Below the pieces are notes generated by a model. That model was not told where the DNA came from, did not search any database, and saw nothing but the letters and a program-made list of their open reading frames with translations. From Chloroflexota bacterium (lineage in GTDB: Bacteria; Chloroflexota; Anaerolineae; J036; Brachytrichaceae), in assembly GCA_021788625.1 (NCBI GenBank), contig JAJYKL010000008.1, forward strand, positions 1 to 64,000: 64,000 nucleotides of DNA, written 5' to 3'. Position 1 is the stretch's first letter; the number at the start of each line of letters is the position of its first letter. The position numbers and the translations under genes were made by a program. Of the stretch, positions 42,393 to 50,622 are shown piece by piece.

Positions 42393-43199
42393 ATGCCGCA
42401 GTTCAGAATTGTTACGTTTAACCTGCTCAATAAACCCTCACGCTGGGATGAGCGGCGCATTTTAATCACCACCGAATTGGCGCAACTGTGTCCTGACCTG
42501 ATCGCCCTGCAGGAAGTATCGCTGCCCGACAATAATGCGGCCTGGCTGGCCGAACAACTGAAACTGGCAGGCTGCGGTTTGTACACGGTGCATGTTTCGT
42601 CCAAGACTGGACCTTTACAAGGCCGAGAGGGCATCGCCATACTGAGCCGTTTGCCCGTGCAGCGTTGCCGAACACTGGACCTGTTTTCGCAGGGCCGGGT
42701 GGCACAGCTCGTACAGGTAAAAATCGATGGGCAGTCCGTTATTTTGGCCAACGGTCACTTCTTCTTCCATGTGGTCGATCATGTGGAGCGGGTTCGCCAG
42801 GTGGAGCACTTTCTGAACTGGCTGGGAAGTACCCAGCACGGGATACCGACTATAGTATGTGGTGACTTTAATGACACGCCTGCCTCGCGTTCCATTCATT
42901 TAATGCAGCAGCAATTCACCTCAGCGCACACGGCCCGTCATGGCCGCGAGCCGGAATACACCTGCCCAACACCGCTCAAATACTCGTTTAGTAGCGTGCG
43001 GAATGTTTTCAGCCGCCTCGGTAATTGCCTTACGACAGGCTCCTTCCTGCCCTGGCGCGGCACGATTGACTACATTTTCGTCAGCTCGCGCGTCAACGTA
43101 ATGGAGTGCATGCCGGTGCTGAACCAGCCTGCACCGCACGATGACACGCTGTACCCCTCCGACCACATTGGTCTGACCGCCACCCTGTCGCTGAATTAA
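42393..43199 (+). CDS. Endonuclease/exonuclease/phosphatase (EEP) family protein
   Basis: A 268-residue EEP-fold phosphohydrolase. The motifs of the family are visible: RIVTFNLLNKP (Asn for Mg), DLIALQEVSLP (Glu), VCGDFNDTPAS (Asp and Asn) and PSDHIGLTATL (Asp-His). It should hydrolyse phosphodiesters or phosphomonoesters with Mg2+. The substrate could be nucleic acid, sphingomyelin-like lipids or an inositol phosphate. No signal peptide is seen. ATG 42393 follows GGAG. It ends 3 nt before the end of a possible converging small ORF. Confidence 0.85.
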   Translation: MPQFRIVTFNLLNKPSRWDERRILITTELAQLCPDLIALQEVSLPDNNAAWLAEQLKLAGCGLYTVHVSSKTGPLQGREGIAILSRLPVQRCRTLDLFSQGRVAQLVQVKIDGQSVILANGHFFFHVVDHVERVRQVEHFLNWLGSTQHGIPTIVCGDFNDTPASRSIHLMQQQFTSAHTARHGREPEYTCPTPLKYSFSSVRNVFSRLGNCLTTGSFLPWRGTIDYIFVSSRVNVMECMPVLNQPAPHDDTLYPSDHIGLTATLSLN

Positions 43200-43202
43200 C
43201 GA

Positions 43203-43412
43203 TCATAGTGCCTGCCATTCCAATATCACAACGTGACGGTTGCCTGCCAGGCTGATCGCTTCCCTGGAACGATAATACGATCCTGCTGGCGGTATGTCGC
43301 ATAGAGCAGCTGACGAGTGGAAGTGTCGTTCATCGAAGATTGCTTTACCGGACTGGACATAAAGGTAATGCTCCAATGTGAACCTTATTGCGACAAAACT
43401 GCCGGCAGGCAA
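43203..43412 (-). CDS. Possible 69-residue protein, unknown
   Basis: A minus-strand ORF of 69 codons from a TTG at 43412 with AAGGA/GTAGG upstream. The sequence VAIRFTLEHYLYVQSGKAIFDERHFHSS and GSYYRSREAISLAGNRHVVILEWQAL has protein-like composition and could be a small beta protein. The stop converges on the nuclease gene with a 3-nt gap. There is no family match I recognise, so it may be spurious. Confidence 0.35.
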   Translation of the reverse strand: MPAGSFVAIRFTLEHYLYVQSGKAIFDERHFHSSAALCDIPPAGSYYRSREAISLAGNRHVVILEWQAL

Positions 43413-43442
43413 TCCTTACCTACAGGCGGTTCTTAAGTTCTG

Positions 43443-44834
43443 ATGCGCTTTGACCGTTTGGATAGAGCAGCACTCTTATTTGCAACCGCACTGGCAGTCA
43501 TTATCACTGCAGTTGTAGTCACGGGTAACCAGGCTGGCGTGCAGGTTATACACACGTCACCGGCCGACCACGCGCGTGACGTGTCTGTTCGCACGCAGAT
43601 CATTTTTACTTTCGGCGAACCTATGTCTCCAGCAGCCATATCCGAACACCTTTCGATCACGCCGCCTCTTTCGGGTACTCTGCAGTGGAGTGGTGTGACA
43701 GCGAAATTCGTCCCCGCGCAGCCTTTACAGCCTAATATCCCCTACACCTTTACGATCAGCGCGGGGGCGCAGAGCCTGAGCCGGCGTGCAATGCTTAACT
43801 CGTTCTCGCTGTCATTCCAGACCAGTCCGCTGCGTGTCATTTACCTGTCTCCGGCTAACGGCAGCGGTGATCTATACATCCGTGAGCTTGCGACGGGCAG
43901 CACCCCTTTGCGTCTGACCCGGGAGCCACTGGGCGTGTATGACTATTCCGTCAGCGCCAGCGGAAGCCGCATTGTTTATAGTGTCAATAACATCAGCGGT
44001 GGACGCGACCTGTGGGTGATCAACACCGATGGCAACGGACGGAGGCAACTGATCGCTTGCGATCATCAGATGTGCCAGTCGCCCACCTGGTCGGCGGATG
44101 GTAAGCGCATTGCGTTCGAACGTAGCACCATGCAACAGGGAGTCCTGGGCAGCGTGCCGGGACCGGCGCACATCTGGTTATACGACATGGCTGACCGTAC
44201 CGCAGCGCCCTTGATGAACAATCCTCAACAACTGGGTAGCATTCCCCGCTTCGCGCCAGTGGGCGACCGGCTTATGTTTTATGACCCGTCTGCCGGGATG
44301 ATCACCGTGTACGATGTGGTTAGTCAGGAGCGAGTGCAATTTGCAAGCGTCGTGGGCGATCCGGGCGCCTGGTCGCCAGACAGCAATCAGGTGATATACC
44401 CGGACCTGGAGGCAAGCGATATGGGCCAGCTCACGCAGCTTCTACGTGCAAACCTGGTCACCAACGTGATCACTCCGGTCATGCCGATCACAACGAGCAA
44501 TGGCAATGATGTGTCGGTAGCATGGTCGCCAACAGGAGAACGAATTGCTTTCACCCGCCAACCCGCTGGTGCAGCGAGTTCCTCGGGGGGGGGTCTGTTT
44601 GGACCCCAGGTGTGGGTGGGCACATGGTATGGCACGCAAGTGCATGCCCTCACCCAGCCTGGTCTCAATAGCTATGGGGGTCTGGCGTTCAGCCCAGATG
44701 GTCAATGGATTGTCGCAGTACGGAACAGAGTGCAAGAACCTGACTCCCAACCGGAGGTCTGGCTCATTCGCTCAGACGATGGACAGTTAAGCAGACTGGC
44801 CGTGAACGCTACCATTCCGGCCTGGGTGCCATAA
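43443..44834 (+). CDS. Membrane-anchored Ig-like plus PD40 beta-propeller protein
   Basis: A 463-residue exported protein. An N-terminal helix (RAALLFATALAVIITAVVVTG) anchors it. Residues about 35-125 form a Big_5-type Ig domain (PADHARDVSVRTQIIFTFGEPMSPAAISEHLSITPPLSGTLQWSG). The remainder is a TolB/PD40-like propeller with repeats such as SVSASGSRIVYSVN, SPTWSADGKRIAFERS, FAPVGDRLMFYDP, VAWSPTGERIAFTRQ and LAFSPDGQWIVAVRN. Such proteins are probable surface binding or sensor proteins; no enzyme motif is seen. The ATG has no strong ribosome binding site. Confidence 0.85.
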   Translation: MRFDRLDRAALLFATALAVIITAVVVTGNQAGVQVIHTSPADHARDVSVRTQIIFTFGEPMSPAAISEHLSITPPLSGTLQWSGVTAKFVPAQPLQPNIPYTFTISAGAQSLSRRAMLNSFSLSFQTSPLRVIYLSPANGSGDLYIRELATGSTPLRLTREPLGVYDYSVSASGSRIVYSVNNISGGRDLWVINTDGNGRRQLIACDHQMCQSPTWSADGKRIAFERSTMQQGVLGSVPGPAHIWLYDMADRTAAPLMNNPQQLGSIPRFAPVGDRLMFYDPSAGMITVYDVVSQERVQFASVVGDPGAWSPDSNQVIYPDLEASDMGQLTQLLRANLVTNVITPVMPITTSNGNDVSVAWSPTGERIAFTRQPAGAASSSGGGLFGPQVWVGTWYGTQVHALTQPGLNSYGGLAFSPDGQWIVAVRNRVQEPDSQPEVWLIRSDDGQLSRLAVNATIPAWVP

Positions 44835-44881
44835 TGCACCACCGCGACCTGTGAAGTGTTCTGGCCGGAACGGACATCCTG

Positions 44882-46261
44882 TTATTGAGGCGAGCAATCT
44901 GTGTTCAATTGGGCCTGCGCTTTAGCCTGTGCCAGTTGCAGCGTGTCCGTGACGGGCTGGCCATCGAACACCAGACGCATAGCGTCTGACAATGTGTTCT
45001 GAACGCAAGCCCACCCACTCACAAGCGGTTCCGGACGCGCCAGTGGGGCGACGGTTTTCAACACGGTTGTCTCGTTGGGCGTCAATATGGTGCCGGCCGT
45101 GCTGCCGTTCATGGCTAGAAGTTCTTGCAGTGCGGATGCACGCGCGGGTAATTCACCTGTCTGCGCGGCCCATTGAGCGGTTTGCGATTTATCCAGCAAC
45201 CAGTGCAGGAAGAGCCAGGCAGCCTGCTCGCGATCCAGGTTCTGCACACCCGGTGTCCGCGCGATTACCCAGAGTGGTGCGCGCAGGTTGGTTGTCTGTG
45301 GACGGCCCTCAATCGCGGGAAGCAGCCCGACGCCCCAATCGAAGTCGCCGCGTTGCTTGATGTCTGCACTGACGGCGCCCAACTGGTCACTCCAGCCGAA
45401 CATGAACAGAACGCGCGATGAAGCGAAGTCATCACGACTCTGTGATGATGTGGTAACCCGGTAAGCCTGATTCGATCGCACGTAGTCCGACAGGTGGTTC
45501 ATTGCATCCAGCGCAGCGGGTGTGGCGATTTGTAGCACGTTCAGATTATCCGTTGTAACCTGACCTCCAAAGGCCAGCAGCCACTGTTCGAAAGTGGTCG
45601 CACTGGGGTCGACGCCAAAGCATAGAGTACCTTTGGTCCGATCCGTCGCCGAGCCACAGGCTGTATTGAACTGGTCCCATGTGGCAGGTGAATTATCCAG
45701 CCCGATGGGCTTTAGCCAATCGCGGTTGTAGTAGACCAATCGAACGATGCCCCCAAAGGGGATGCCCACCGTCTCACCATTCGAGGTGACGCCTGCCGTC
45801 AGGATGAATGGATAGAGGTCAGCGCGGTCGCTCGCATCCCAGCCACTCCCAGGGTAGTTCCCGCCGGACGAATCGGTGATAAAACGGTCCAGTGGCGTAA
45901 GGATACCCTGGCGATAGTAGGAAGCTGCCTGCACGGTAGAAACCAACATCAAGGCTGGGAGGGCTCGCTGAGCGATACCCTGTTGCACGCTGCTGTTCAG
46001 GGTGGTGGGGTCGTGTCGTTCCGGCACTACCGTGATGTTGTAAGGGTTGGTGCGATTCCACTCGTCAACCAGATTCAACAGAGCCTGTTCCTTTAGGCCG
46101 CTCAAGGTGTGCCAGGCGACCAGCACCTGACCGCGTGCTCCCGACGGAGCCTGCGAGCACGAAGCAACAAGTGCGCAGACGACTAATACCCAGAGCGCAC
46201 GGCGGGCAAGGAGATCGAGTGGTGTGGGCAGGGTGAAGCGAGCTGCGGTTTTCTTGACCAT
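44882..46261 (-). CDS. Sugar ABC transporter substrate-binding lipoprotein
   Basis: A 459-residue bacterial extracellular solute-binding protein family 1. ATG 46261 gives a signal (RALWVLVVCALVASC) with lipobox Cys35. The mature protein starts VLVAWHTLSGLKEQALLNLVDEWNRTNPYNITVVP, and later has VGIPFGGIVRLVYYNRDWLKPIG and LFMFGWSDQLGAV, all typical of maltose or glycerol-3-phosphate binding proteins. The permeases and ATPase are not nearby, so it is an orphan binding protein. It is followed upstream (46289) by a metallo-beta-lactamase gene with which it nearly overlaps. Confidence 0.87.
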   Translation of the reverse strand: MVKKTAARFTLPTPLDLLARRALWVLVVCALVASCSQAPSGARGQVLVAWHTLSGLKEQALLNLVDEWNRTNPYNITVVPERHDPTTLNSSVQQGIAQRALPALMLVSTVQAASYYRQGILTPLDRFITDSSGGNYPGSGWDASDRADLYPFILTAGVTSNGETVGIPFGGIVRLVYYNRDWLKPIGLDNSPATWDQFNTACGSATDRTKGTLCFGVDPSATTFEQWLLAFGGQVTTDNLNVLQIATPAALDAMNHLSDYVRSNQAYRVTTSSQSRDDFASSRVLFMFGWSDQLGAVSADIKQRGDFDWGVGLLPAIEGRPQTTNLRAPLWVIARTPGVQNLDREQAAWLFLHWLLDKSQTAQWAAQTGELPARASALQELLAMNGSTAGTILTPNETTVLKTVAPLARPEPLVSGWACVQNTLSDAMRLVFDGQPVTDTLQLAQAKAQAQLNTDCSPQ

Positions 46262-46288
46262 ATTACAGTGAAGGGCGTCCGTCACCAC

Positions 46289-47251
46289 TTACGCGGTTCC
46301 AACCGTTTTCCGGACCACTTGCATGAAGCCTCTGTCATCCTTGACGAGCTCACCGGAGGGAATGAGGGTGTCATGTGGCGAAACGAGTACTGCATGTCGC
46401 TCTAGCGCCCATTGTTGCCAGTATCGCTTAGTTTCGATGGTTTGCACAGGCAGTACGTCATACGCTGTGACCCATGCCAGGCGGGCGAATTGGATCATGT
46501 ACGTAGCCATGTCCCCCAGGATGAAGACAGGACCCAGTGCGGGGGTGAGTGGCAGAAGGGGAGTTAACTCTCGATCACCCTGGCTATCCTGATTTGTGTC
46601 TCCACTACTCCGGAGCACAATGACCGACTGGTGCCCGGCTGTATGCCCAGGGGTGGGAACTGCCCGAACGGATGGAGTTATATCAGCAGGACCATCCAGT
46701 AAAGTCAGCAATCGGGCTTCCTGTAATGGGACGAAATTCTCGGCGAAATACGTGTTACGTGTGCGTTCATTGGTGTGTGTGGCGTCGTCATACTCTCGAG
46801 CCTGCACATAGTAATGCGCGTTGGCGAAGGTGGGACGGTAGTGACACTGCTTGCTGCCTTCTATACACTCAGTAGCCCAGCCGGAGTGGTCGCCATGTAG
46901 ATGGGTGAAGATCACGGTATCAATATCAGCCGGATGCAGGCCGTGACGAGCCAGATCGTCCAGCAAGGTGCCATTGGGGCGGCGCACCTCGTACTGCGTA
47001 GCCAGCACGTCGTTGGGTTTGGTTCCCACACCGCAATCCACCAGGATGTTGTGACCATCAGCGCGGATGAGGACGCAACGCAAGTCCTGGGGCACGCGGT
47101 TCATATCGTCTGGTGCAAGTATCTTGCTCCAGCGGGCCCGCGGAACCAGTCCGAAGGCGCCCCCACCATCCCAATAGCTCATACCGTCGCTAAGCAGGTC
47201 TATGCGAGGCTCTGTATCGATAACGGGTGCTGTCTTATCTTGATCAGCCAT
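46289..47251 (-). CDS. Metallo-beta-lactamase fold hydrolase (lactonase-like)
   Basis: A 320-residue MBL-fold protein. ATG 47251 is chosen as the start of the globular part; the upstream extension to 47389 reads into an Ala/Pro stretch that overlaps the secA end. The metal-binding motif THLHGDHSGW holds His117, His119, Asp121 and His122; GHTAGHQSVI supplies another His, and FILGDMATY the bridging Asp. It fits N-acyl-homoserine lactonase or lactonase-like hydrolases. Its substrate is unknown. It is one gene upstream of the sugar-binding lipoprotein, and the stop touches the next start. Confidence 0.87.
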   Translation of the reverse strand: MADQDKTAPVIDTEPRIDLLSDGMSYWDGGGAFGLVPRARWSKILAPDDMNRVPQDLRCVLIRADGHNILVDCGVGTKPNDVLATQYEVRRPNGTLLDDLARHGLHPADIDTVIFTHLHGDHSGWATECIEGSKQCHYRPTFANAHYYVQAREYDDATHTNERTRNTYFAENFVPLQEARLLTLLDGPADITPSVRAVPTPGHTAGHQSVIVLRSSGDTNQDSQGDRELTPLLPLTPALGPVFILGDMATYMIQFARLAWVTAYDVLPVQTIETKRYWQQWALERHAVLVSPHDTLIPSGELVKDDRGFMQVVRKTVGTA

Positions 47252-47348
47252 GGTCACTCTACCTTTCAACTGGCTTCTCACAGCCGGGAGGCATGTGGGC
47301 GGATTATCCGGCTCACCCCCGTCCCCGGTCTTTGGTACAGCTTTTGGG

Positions 47349-50300
47349 TTACAGCTCGCCACGGAACCGGCGGGCGCCTTCGCAGTCACAGTGCTTGACT
47401 TTCTTGCCGCTATTGCAGAAGGGGCACACGTCGTTGCGACCGACGCGGACCTTGGTCGCTACCTTTACCGGCGCGGGTCGCGCTGCTTCCGACCCGCCTG
47501 TCGCGCGCACCGGCGCAGACCTGGCAGGCGCACGCGGTAATGGCGCTTGCTGCTGGCGCTGCGGGCGCTGGCCTGGCTGTGGGTTCGAGCTGAATTGCAC
47601 ATTGAAAATGTGCTGTGCCACCTGCTCGCGGATCGAGTCGAGCAGTTCCGTGTAGGAATTGCTGGCCTCGGTACGGTAGGCCACCAGCGGATCTTGCTGA
47701 GCATAAGCGCGCAAGCCAATACCCTCGCGCAAGTCATCTAGATCGGTCAGGTGACGTACCCATAACTGGTCTACTGTCTGAATCATGATGGTGCGATCCC
47801 GGAATAGACGTACGCCATCGACGAAAGCCTTATTGACAGCTTCGCGATAGTCAGCCGGGATATTATTCAACGTCAGCGCCTCCAGATCAGGTGTCAGTGC
47901 GTCACCCAGGTGCTTCATCGCGTTGGTATAGACGCAGCGCAGGAGTGTGTCGCGGCTGTTTTTCATGGTTTCCAGCGTGACGTTAGCCAGCATGAGTTGT
48001 GTTTGTACGATACGCGCAAATTCGTCCAGCCCAGCTTCGTAGCGCTTGGTGGCCAGTGCCTGTAGCTCCTTCGTGATTTCTTCGCGTACACCCCTTTCCC
48101 AATGTGTTGCGTCGAAGTCCTTTGGTAACGGCACGATGACGCGCACCTCATTCACCAGACCTTGCAGATCCCAGTCTTCGGTTGCTTCACCTTGTGTGTG
48201 CTCATCCACCAATGACTCGATCTGCTGATTGACCATCTCCATAACTACGTCACGCAGGTCATCCTTCTCCAGAATCGTTCGGCGTTGGGCGTAGATCACC
48301 TCGCGCTGCTTATTGATGACATCGTCATACTGGATGACGTGCTTGCGCAGGTCGAAGTTATACCCTTCCACCTTCTCCTGCGCCTGCTCTATTGACTTGC
48401 TTAAGATGCCGTACTCCAGAGGAACATCATCCTCAAGCTTCAAGCGCGTCATCATATCCTTTACACGCTCGCCGCCGAAGCGCTGCATCAGCTCGTCTTC
48501 CAGTGAGACATAAAAACGCGTAGAGCCAGGGTCGCCCTGACGGGCACAACGCCCGCGCAACTGGTTGTCGATTCGGCGCGCCTCATGCCGCTCGGTGCCG
48601 ATTACATGCAGGCCGCCCAGAGATAGTACCTGTTTCTTCGCCTCGGCCATCTCAGCCTCGGCCTTGGCCAATTCGGCCAGCCACTCCTCGTGCGGCACCT
48701 CAGTCAGGTCCCGATCGGCTTTGCGGAAGCGTTCGCGGGCAATGCCTTCGGGGTTTCCGCCCAGCACGATGTCCACGCCTCGGCCGGCCATGTTGGTGGC
48801 AATGGTCACCTGACCTGGTTGGCCAGCCTGGGCAATTACCACTGCTTCGCGCTCGTGCTGTTTGGCGTTCAGCACCTGGTGCGGTACGCCTTTGCGGTGC
48901 AGCATCTGGCTAAGCAACTCGCTCGTCTCGATCGCAATCGTGCCCACCAGAACAGGCCGGCCGGCATTATGCGCGTTGATTATTTCGTTTACCACGGCTT
49001 TGAACTTGGCGTCTCTCGTCTTGAACACCAGATCCGGGTAATCCAGGCGACGGTAATATACGCGCTGCGTCCTGGGATCCATATAAGTGGTAACCGGCGT
49101 ACCGTCTACGAATTTGCCACGCTGTTCCTGCAGTTTCCTTTGCATGGCCTGATATTCGATGTTCGTTGGCAGCGGCACCACCTCAAGAACGTAAATCTTG
49201 TAAAACTCCTCGGCTTCGGTGAGTGCCGTACCCGTCATGCCGGAGAGTTTGTCGTACATCCGGAAGAAGTTCTGAAAGGTAATGGTGGCGTAGGTGAAGG
49301 ACTCGCGTTGCACCTTTACGCCTTCCTTGGCCTCGATAGCCTGATGCAGGCCCTCGCTGAAGCGCCGGCCATACATCAGGCGTCCGGTGAACTCGTCCAC
49401 GATGATGATCTCGTGCTTATCGCTCACCACGTAATCGCGGTCACGCTCATATACAGCCCAGGCGCGCAGGGCGTTATCCAGATAGGGTGTCATGTCAGCA
49501 TGCTCGGGCGAATACAGGTTCTCTATACCGAGCAATTTCTCGATCTTGGCTATCCCATCTTCAGTCAGAGTAACATTTTTACTCTTGGCTTCGATTATGT
49601 AATCTCCGTCGGGTTCCTTCGGATCATTCTTCTTGCTTGGGTCCAGCCGGCGTACCAGCTCGGCAAAGCGCCGATAGAGCGGGGAGGGCTCGTCGGCAGG
49701 ACCACTGATGATGAGCGGGGTGCGAGCTTCGTCAATCAGCAGGTTATCCACTTCATCGATGACGGCAAAGGACAGCAACGGCTGCCCGTCTTCGTCTACA
49801 CGCTGGACACAGTCCTGCAGGTCTGTGTTCATGTTGTCACGCAGGTAGTCGAAGCCATATTCGTTGTTGGTGCCGTACGTAATGTCGCAATGATAAGTAT
49901 CTGCGCGCTTTACTGGACGCAGATTGAGAAAACGATCGTCTTTGCTGGGATAAGTAGGGTCATATACGTAGGAAGCATCGTCCGGGCGCCCTTCTCCCGC
50001 CGATTGAATGATGCCAACGGTCATGCCTAGTGCATGGTATACCGCGCCCATCCACTGTGCGTCACGTTTGGCCAGGTAATCATTTTGCGTCACCAGGTGT
50101 GCGCCCAGGCCGCTCAGTGCATTCAGGTACATGGGACAGGTGGCTACCAGCGTTTTGCCTTCGCCGGTGCGCATTTCGGCGATCTTGCCCTGATGCAGCA
50201 GCGCCCCACCGACCAGTTGCACATCGAAGTGCCGCAAACCTATGGTGCGGCGCGCTGCCTCACGCACTGCGGCGAAAGCTTCCGGCATCAGATCGTCAAG

Positions 50301-50477
50301 ATCCTCGCCTTCATCCAGCCGATGACGAAACTCATCGGTCTTGGCACGTAACTCATCGTCTGTCAACTTCATCATTTCTGGTTCCAGTGCGTTGCACCGG
50401 TCGACCACAGGAGCGAGACGAGCCAGGGCCTTCTCGCCGTCGCTGCCGACGATCTTTGTCACAAAGTTCTTGAACAT
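47349..50477 (-). CDS. secA: Protein translocase ATPase SecA
   Basis: A 1042-residue SecA. Motor motifs: [14 protein letters not shown] (Walker A, about 98-110), [21 protein letters not shown], the preprotein cross-linking domain with [41 protein letters not shown] and [19 protein letters not shown]. The C-terminal SEC-C zinc-binding tail, [17 protein letters not shown], follows a Gln/Pro/Ala linker. It is longer than E. coli SecA (901), chiefly in the helical wing and linker. It drives preprotein export through SecYEG. The leader carries a hairpin that could attenuate expression. Confidence 0.98.
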   Translation of the reverse strand: [1042 protein letters not shown]

Positions 50478-50505
50478 GTCTCACTACTAAGGATAAGAAA
50501 AGAGA

Positions 50506-50524
50506 GGCAGGTGCTTCACCTGCC
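50506..50524 (-). promoter_or_regulatory. Candidate attenuator hairpin in the secA leader
   Basis: Read on the minus strand, GGCAGGTG pairs with CACCTGCC (8 bp, 3-nt loop) and is followed by TCTCTTTTCTT, an intrinsic terminator-like layout, 28 nt before the secA ATG. It could respond to export status, like SecM in E. coli, but no leader peptide is apparent. Confidence 0.5.
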
Positions 50525-50558
50525 CCATTACCATAAGTTACGGTTGTATGCTGAGGTG

Positions 50559-50567
50559 ATTATATCA
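50559..50567 (-). promoter_or_regulatory. Extended -10 promoter of secA
   Basis: Minus-strand TGATATAAT (50567-50559) matches the extended -10 TGnTATAAT. The -35 is poor. Start near 50552, leader about 75 nt, which contains the hairpin at 50506-50524. Confidence 0.6.
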
Positions 50568-50622
50568 GCCGGGTGTTAACAAAGCCTTATATGCAGTGAT
50601 CGTTGTAGAATCGCTCTCATCA

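Noticed and set aside
48690-50030. 446-codon plus-strand ORF opposite secA
   Set aside because: It lies entirely antisense to the clearly recognised SecA coding sequence; its product has no motif and the length is explained by the codon bias of secA.
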